Assembly (NCBI GenBank): GCA_025529335.1
Contig: JAMYHX010000033.1
Coordinates: 1 to 64,000 of the forward strand
Source: Rhizopus sp. PT2906
Taxonomy: Eukaryota > Mucoromycota > Mucoromycetes > Mucorales > Rhizopodaceae
Reading direction: 5' to 3'
Length of the DNA: 64,000 bases
How positions within the stretch are numbered: the first letter of the stretch is position 1; every line of letters starts with the position of its first letter. Shown here piece by piece: positions 59,251 through 64,000 of this stretch. The notes under the pieces were generated by a model, which did no database searches, was not told the origin of the DNA, and worked only from the letters and a program-made list of their open reading frames with translations. A program made the position numbers and the translations under genes.

Positions 59251-60289
59251 TTATTATGGCTTTCCAGTGACAACATTTTCAAGTAGCCTTCTCTAAGATC
59301 AGTTACGCTTTAAGAGAACAATCACTTTATAAAAGTAACAGTAGTTTTGTACAAATCTGCTTGGGGTTCTTTTTCAGTTACATTGAAGCAGTGCATATAT
59401 TCAGGTGATATATTGTTAACATATATTTATTCTTTTAAAAACTATTGTGGAAAGCAAAACGCAAAGTTTATGATTTCTCATTAGGTGCACAAGGCGAAAC
59501 CATGGTAACAGATAAAAAAAAAAGAGAAACAAAATCTGTAACACTTGTAAGTTTTGTCAATAAAAAAATTTATTATAAATAGATTTAAACAAAAACATCC
59601 ATCGATTGTCCTAAGATGGTAGGTTAGCAAAAGGTGTTCTTCAAGACATTTATAGTTTGGATAAGCATTGTTTTTCAGGGATGCCGAGCGTATAAATGGC
59701 ATCCTTACTTTGCGTTGTCCTTCATTCAATGTTCGGACTGGTGCCAGCTTATATTCATCATGTCTTTACTTATCCCAAACAAACATATTACTTTACCTTT
59801 ATTGTTTTCACTGTGGAAAAAAAAATATAAAGAATAAAATTTTTTTGTTTTTATAGGAGCAAAATTAACTCGGAGTTTATTAAGAGCTATAAAATAGTCA
59901 CTACATAGTTTAATGAGTTTTGTGGAAAGTTGGCAGCTTTGATAACACAAATGTAGGTTTAAAGAACAACGTGTGGGAGCAGAAGCTGGAAGACGCCTGA
60001 GATTAATAGCTCTTCTTGAATGGATATTTGGGCACTGCATTGAGAGTCACAAAGTATTATCGCAAAGCAAAAGAGTTGGTTGTCAAAGATCATGAACTTA
60101 ATGATATCGCCAAATAGAAGCAAGGACGTGGCTGAAGATAATGGAGACTGGAGTGTCATACTGTTGTTTAAGTGATGGCAATTGAAAGCAGCAGTTGTAA
60201 TGCCACTTGGTATCGGATGACTTACGATTTCATTTTTACTTCATGCAAGATAGTCCTTTATGTTACACTTCTCTGAACGAGGATAATTG
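59251..60289. other. Gene-poor stretch with scattered relic-like frames
   Basis: About 1 kb without a supportable gene. Open frames on the minus strand at 59726-60040 and 59959-60159 overlap in different frames and have no recognised content. A plus-strand reading around 59965-60060 (QRVGAEAGRRLRLIALLEWIFG) looks protein-like but is short. Confidence 0.35.
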
Positions 60290-60960
60290 TATCTACAATC
60301 TAAGCTCTTGAAAATGGTTATGCCCAAAAGGAGCTTATTTTAAAAGCTTTATTAAGTCATCAGGGTTTGTAGTAAGTTCTACATAAGTCAAGTAAACAAC
60401 TGCAAAACGCTTCTCAATGTCACTTTCACGATTAGAACTGTTTGTTAAATCTTGATCACAGCAATAAAAACGCAGCTTCAGCTTTAGAAGGATCATTAAG
60501 CACATTTATCATTCGTGTTAAACAATCAATACGATTTTCGTTATCCTTACTCTAACCAAAAAACTTCCTTGCATAGCCAATACTAACAAGCTTTCATTCT
60601 TCCATTCTTGAACCCTGTCCAGGCATTTTTTCTCTTGATTTACTACATCATCAATCTCTTTCTCTTATTATATGAACAAGTTTGTGGACTACATGATTTT
60701 ATTCATTTTTTGAAGTAATAGCTTACGTCAGTAGTTCTAGCTCATACGTATTTCTTCTACTAATTCTTTGCTCAGTAATTTCACAAGTAAAGACTAGTAT
60801 TAGGCATGGTCAAATACGACACACCTTTCGATTTTCCTGCATATTCAATTACTTCATACCCAGATTTTTTCATCTTCTCTAGATTAGCTTGATATCTGGG
60901 CAAATGTATTGCTATATCTTCTAAGATTGATTCTAGAATTGTATGATATTCTTAGCACAT
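60290..60960 (-). pseudogene. Decayed ORF with repeated YA(R/G)K motif, downstream of Fanzor-like relic
   Basis: Minus strand, no intact frame. A clean run (about 60960-60795) reads EYHTILESILEDIAIHLPR...QANLEKMKKSGYEVIEYAGKSKG. Further on, EIDDVVNQEKKCLDRVQEW, then SIGYARKFFG, a stop, SKDNENRIDCLTRMINVL, and finally RFAVVYLTYVELTTNPDDLIKLL near 60400. The GYARK / EYAGK phrases resemble the N-terminal YAR-S segment of serine recombinases, but I cannot prove it. Either an IS607-like partner gene or an unrelated decayed protein. Unrecognised as a family. Confidence 0.35.
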
Positions 60961-60975
60961 ATATATATATATATA
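60956..60975. repeat. AT dinucleotide microsatellite
   Basis: About ten TA units between the two decayed minus-strand frames. Confidence 0.8.
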
Positions 60976-61018
60976 TGTTTGTAATAGAAAAAAATAGCTC
61001 TTACCAACAAACTTCTTC

Positions 61019-61846
61019 TTAACGACATAAAGGAGACGAGTTGTAGTTTTTTTCCCCCGCTTCATTCATTTTTCTTTTTGACATGGCTTTCATCAACTTC
61101 AATCTTTTATGACAGTACCATTTAGCGAATCTATTTATAGTTTTGTCGCCAAGAACGTTGGCTTCAGTTGCGCCAAATTCTAAACCTTTGCTAAAGATAG
61201 TTGATATACCAGGATCAACAGCCCAAATTTCAGTATCGTCAGCGATATCAACAAAATCCTGGGGTGTCTTTGGTTCTTTTCTAGGTTCATTTTGGATTGA
61301 GACAGTTTTCTTAAACATGAAGGATACAGCATAACTATCAGTAGTGATCACATTTCTACAATGGTAATATTTGTTTAGCCCCACAGAAAAGCCATGTAAG
61401 CATACGTACGCAAATTTCTTTAAATGTGATGTCAAGCTTTCAAGTATCTTGTTGCCACATTGTTTGGCAAGCTTCCAGAAAGATTGAGCATCAATCTGTA
61501 TACTCTTGGAATCAATCTTGTATAAGGGAAGTAAAGAAAAGTATCTTGGTCCTCGAGGGTCAGTGTATTTAAGAGGCATGAAAGTCTTGTCTTGAATTCT
61601 TGCTTGTACTGTTTTGATAAAGGTTTGAACAGCATCAATATCCTTTTTATCAATGTTTCTAAGCTTGCTTGTTATTTCCAAAGTCTTGTTGGAATTGATA
61701 GCGGTCAAGGTGTTTTCCTTTAAAGATCTGTACTTGCTTGTATTCAGTTTCTTGACAAAAGGAAGTTCTTGTAACTTTCTATGAACATAACTGCTTGATG
61801 CTTTATCTTGAGGTTTCATTTCTTGAACGAACTTCTTTTGTTCCAT
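61019..61846 (-). pseudogene. Fanzor/TnpB-like nuclease, N-terminal part with RuvC-I-like motif, truncated
   Basis: An open frame of 275 codons begins MEQKKFVQEMKPQDKASS. It carries TDPRGPRYFSLLPLYKIDSKSIQ and SFMFKK, then EIWAVDPGISTIFS. DPG after a beta-strand is the RuvC-I motif (catalytic Asp codon 61214-61216), as in Fanzor/TnpB. The frame stops about 66 residues later, at SSPLCR. The RuvC-II, zinc-ribbon and RuvC-III parts are missing. Length before RuvC-I (about 210 aa) fits eukaryotic Fanzor rather than prokaryotic TnpB. Identification is by motif recognition only. No intron is evident. Confidence 0.6.
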
Positions 61847-62124
61847 TTCTTTCTGTATAAATCACATCCAAGGTCGTAGTGGAGGCAATAGCAATTGTGA
61901 TAGGCACTGTGTGTTGTATTCTACGTTGAATAAGGGTCAATAAGCAGTGTCTGCAAGAAAACTCAGTAACATAAACTGACCAATCACAATAATGATGTAT
62001 AACTATCATTTTTAATATCTTCTTTACTCTCCCAAATAAAAGAAACGTAAAGAGTCCCATTGTACTTTCTGTTTATTACAACTACTAACACCACTGTATC
62101 AATTTTTATCTTTTTCAAGGCAAT

Positions 62125-62313
62125 ATGGACAATAGGCTATACAAATCTTTTTGCGTCTATTTCAAAGAAACAGTAAACGAAGGAAGTCATTTTACAAAAG
62201 CTTTTCATTACTCGAATGAATGCCCTTATTACTTAGGCTCAGAGGTAGGATTGGAAATGTGCTTTATATGTTTAACGAATTTTGGAATGGCTTTTCTTTA
62301 TCCAGACTCATAA
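62125..62313 (+). other. Short ORF upstream of Tnp2-like relic
   Basis: 62 codons (MDNRLYKSFCVYFKETVNEG...) that overlap the start of the next frame by a few bases. It may be a decayed upstream exon of the transposase-like gene. Not recognised by itself. Confidence 0.3.
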
Positions 62314-62338
62314 TAATAAATATAATGAAGTGAACCAT

Positions 62339-63730
62339 ATGAAGGCATGCTATTCTGGAGCACTTCTACTGTGCTCTCACTACAAATCAAGAGAAAGACT
62401 AACCAAGAGGTTCCCCGTTAAGTCAAAAGGGCTTGATGTCTGTAAGAGTGGATGCATGCTGTACGATGAAAATGCAAAGATAGACGAGAAGTGCAACAAC
62501 TCCAAGTGTGAAGGAAACAAGACTTGTGCTAAGAAGAAGATGTGCCTTCCGTTTATCGATCAACTTGCACTACTCATGCAGTCATCCAGGAAGAACGAGA
62601 AAAAGCCTGGAGTGCTGTACGGTGTTTTTGACGGAGCACTTGGCGAAAAATTGCCCAAAGTTTACAGCAAGAAAAAGGATAGATTGGTCATTTACCTTGG
62701 TTTTTTCGTTGATGACTTTCAAATCTTCAAAAATGGACAGCATACAATGGGCGTATTTCACTTGATCACCCTGAGCTTACTGGAGGTGATCCGTACCGAA
62801 AGTAAGTACATGCTGCAAGTATGTATCGCTCCTAGTCCTACACTGCCAAAGGACTTCTTTTCCTTCGTCAAGCTCATCATGAAAGAATTAATGATCTTAG
62901 AGGGTGAGGAATTTAAGCTTGCTGGTTCTAATATGGCAATCAATGCACATCTGCTGTTCGCTGGCGATGATATCCCCGTATGTGCAAAGCTTGCTGGGCA
63001 GTCGGAGCATACTCATCCCAGTGGATGTAGATGCTGTACAACTAAGGTTGTCAGAACCGAAGGAAGAAATGTTTTTTATCCTTCCAATTCCATTACTTAC
63101 CGAACCAAAGCTACGTTTACGATGACAGATGTGGATTCTGGCCAAAAGCCTCCTACGCCGTTTGCTGGTTTGAAGCGCTTCCATGGCGCATTTTTTTTCC
63201 CAGTAGACTTCATGTACTTGTTTGGTTGCAATATTGGACCATAAATTGCACGATTAATAACAACGGACGACTTCTCCATTGACAAAAGGTATCAGCACCC
63301 TTTGCGCTTGACAAACAAAGATATTCAAAACATCAATTCTCTCTTGAAATCGTCATGTCCGCTTGTCCCAACAACCTTCTCAAGTGTTATGAAAAACGTT
63401 GAAAGTGAATATAACCGTGCAGTTGATTGGATTCACTTCTTAAGGTATAGTCTGCCAACAACAGTGGCCAGCTTCTTTGATAAAACTACTCGACAGAAGA
63501 TAGTGTGCATATGGAGAATATGCAATCCTGCTTCTCAAAGAAATAGTCAGCAACCAAAGAAAGTACCGTGATACTTCGTCCATCACTTTACACCACCCTG
63601 ATGGTCAGGAACTGATCATTGGAACTCAAGTTTCAAATGCTATGGTGACCCCTACACAAGACTTGACATCAAACAGTCTACCTGAGTTGGTTCGACAAAC
63701 AGCAACAATAATTAGCTCTACTTTTCATAA
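62339..63730 (+). pseudogene. Tnp2/CACTA-like transposase relic
   Basis: Long frame, starting near MKACYSGALLLCSHYKSRE. Conserved Tnp2-like blocks: a Cys-rich CKSGCMLYDENAK...CNNSKCEGNKTCAKKKMC, GFFVDDFQIFKNGQHT, LLEVIRTESKYMLQVCIAPSPTLPKDF, LLFAGDDIPVCAKLAGQSEHTHPSGCRCC, then DVDSGQKPPTPFAGLKRFHGAFFF. A single in-frame TAA (63242-63244) interrupts it. The same frame resumes as IARLITTDDFSIDKRYQHPLRLTNKD, and near 63515 a frameshift leads into YAILLLKEIVSNQRKYRDTSS. It is broken but young: only two lesions are visible. Assignment from motif style. Confidence 0.6.
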
Positions 63731-63961
63731 TAAAATTAATATATTGAAAGGAGACCTTTATAAGATGTATTATCTTTGTTGTTTGTATAGTAAAATACAA
63801 ATATAGTGCAATACTATCTCATATAAAAGACTCAAGTTTGTATGGTTGGCATAATTTTTGACAGCATCCAGATGCGGAAATTCAAAAAAAGGTATAACAA
63901 ACCGTCACAGACTAGTCACTTAATTTTTTTTTTGTAAGACCTCACTTCATTGTTTTTGGAC

Positions 63962-63968
63962 TATAAAA
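63962..63968 (+). promoter_or_regulatory. TATA-like element at the window edge
   Basis: TATAAAA followed by a T/C-rich stretch up to the end of the window, resembling the leader of the small gene at 56.4 kb. It may belong to a gene starting beyond this window. Confidence 0.3.
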
Positions 63969-64000
63969 TTACGCGATTTTCCTTTTTCTTTATATTTTTT

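Overview
This window is nuclear DNA of a filamentous fungus, most likely a member of the Mucorales (Rhizopus/Mucor-like; placement is inference). The base composition is AT-rich, genes are dense, and introns are numerous and very short (about 45-70 nt) with GTAAG-type donors. The genes are eukaryotic housekeeping genes, and the mobile-element relics resemble those of Mucoromycota. There is no operon, phage or CRISPR structure.

Layout. 0.2-2.4 kb: SLC45/sucrose-type sugar transporter (-), with two micro-exons. 2.6-6.8 kb: Elongator subunit ELP1 (-). 7.7-13.6 kb: RNA polymerase II largest subunit RPB1 (+), with a CTD of 42 repeats grown by identical 252-bp tandem blocks. 13.6-16.5 kb: gene-free stretch, then the decayed 3' end of a Fanzor/TnpB-like nuclease gene and a dead LINE reverse transcriptase. 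16.6-18.0 kb: alpha-tubulin (-). 18.2-19.5 kb: homeobox factor (-). 20.0-21.6 kb: alpha-arrestin (-). 21.8-24.5 kb: U2SURP/SR140 splicing factor (-). 24.9-26.5 kb: AVT-type amino-acid transporter (+). 26.9-28.5 kb: inositol-phosphate synthase INO1 (+), convergent with GET4 (-). 30.0-31.1 kb: ankyrin protein (+). 31.2-34.1 kb: PMS1/MLH2-type MutL (-). 34.5-36.7 kb: peroxisomal dysferlin-domain peroxin and a DUF4112 protein (+). 36.8-37.7 kb: NmrA-like (-). 38.6-39.7 kb: GPI8 (-). 39.9-40.6 kb: F-box (+). 41.1-45.0 kb: alpha-COP (+). 45.2-47.3 kb: cytosolic HSP70 (+). 47.6-50.4 kb: GH20 hexosaminidase-D-like (+). 50.6-52.9 kb: long-chain acyl-CoA synthetase (-).

From 52.9 kb to the end the character changes. 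This part is gene-poor and carries a broken Tc1/mariner transposase, a second Fanzor-like relic with an intact RuvC-I-like motif, decayed reading frames next to it, and a broken Tnp2/CACTA-like transposase. Only a small C2HC-like protein, a short CLASP-like TOG protein and one orphan ORF look intact.

The housekeeping genes serve transcription and tRNA modification (RPB1, ELP1), splicing, cytoskeleton, secretion and membrane traffic (alpha-COP, GET4, GPI8, arrestin), peroxisomes and lipids (peroxin, acyl-CoA synthetase, INO1) and chaperoning. No pathway cluster is evident. The most unusual content is the pair of independent remnants of eukaryotic RNA-guided-nuclease-like (Fanzor) genes, both in transposon-rich pockets.
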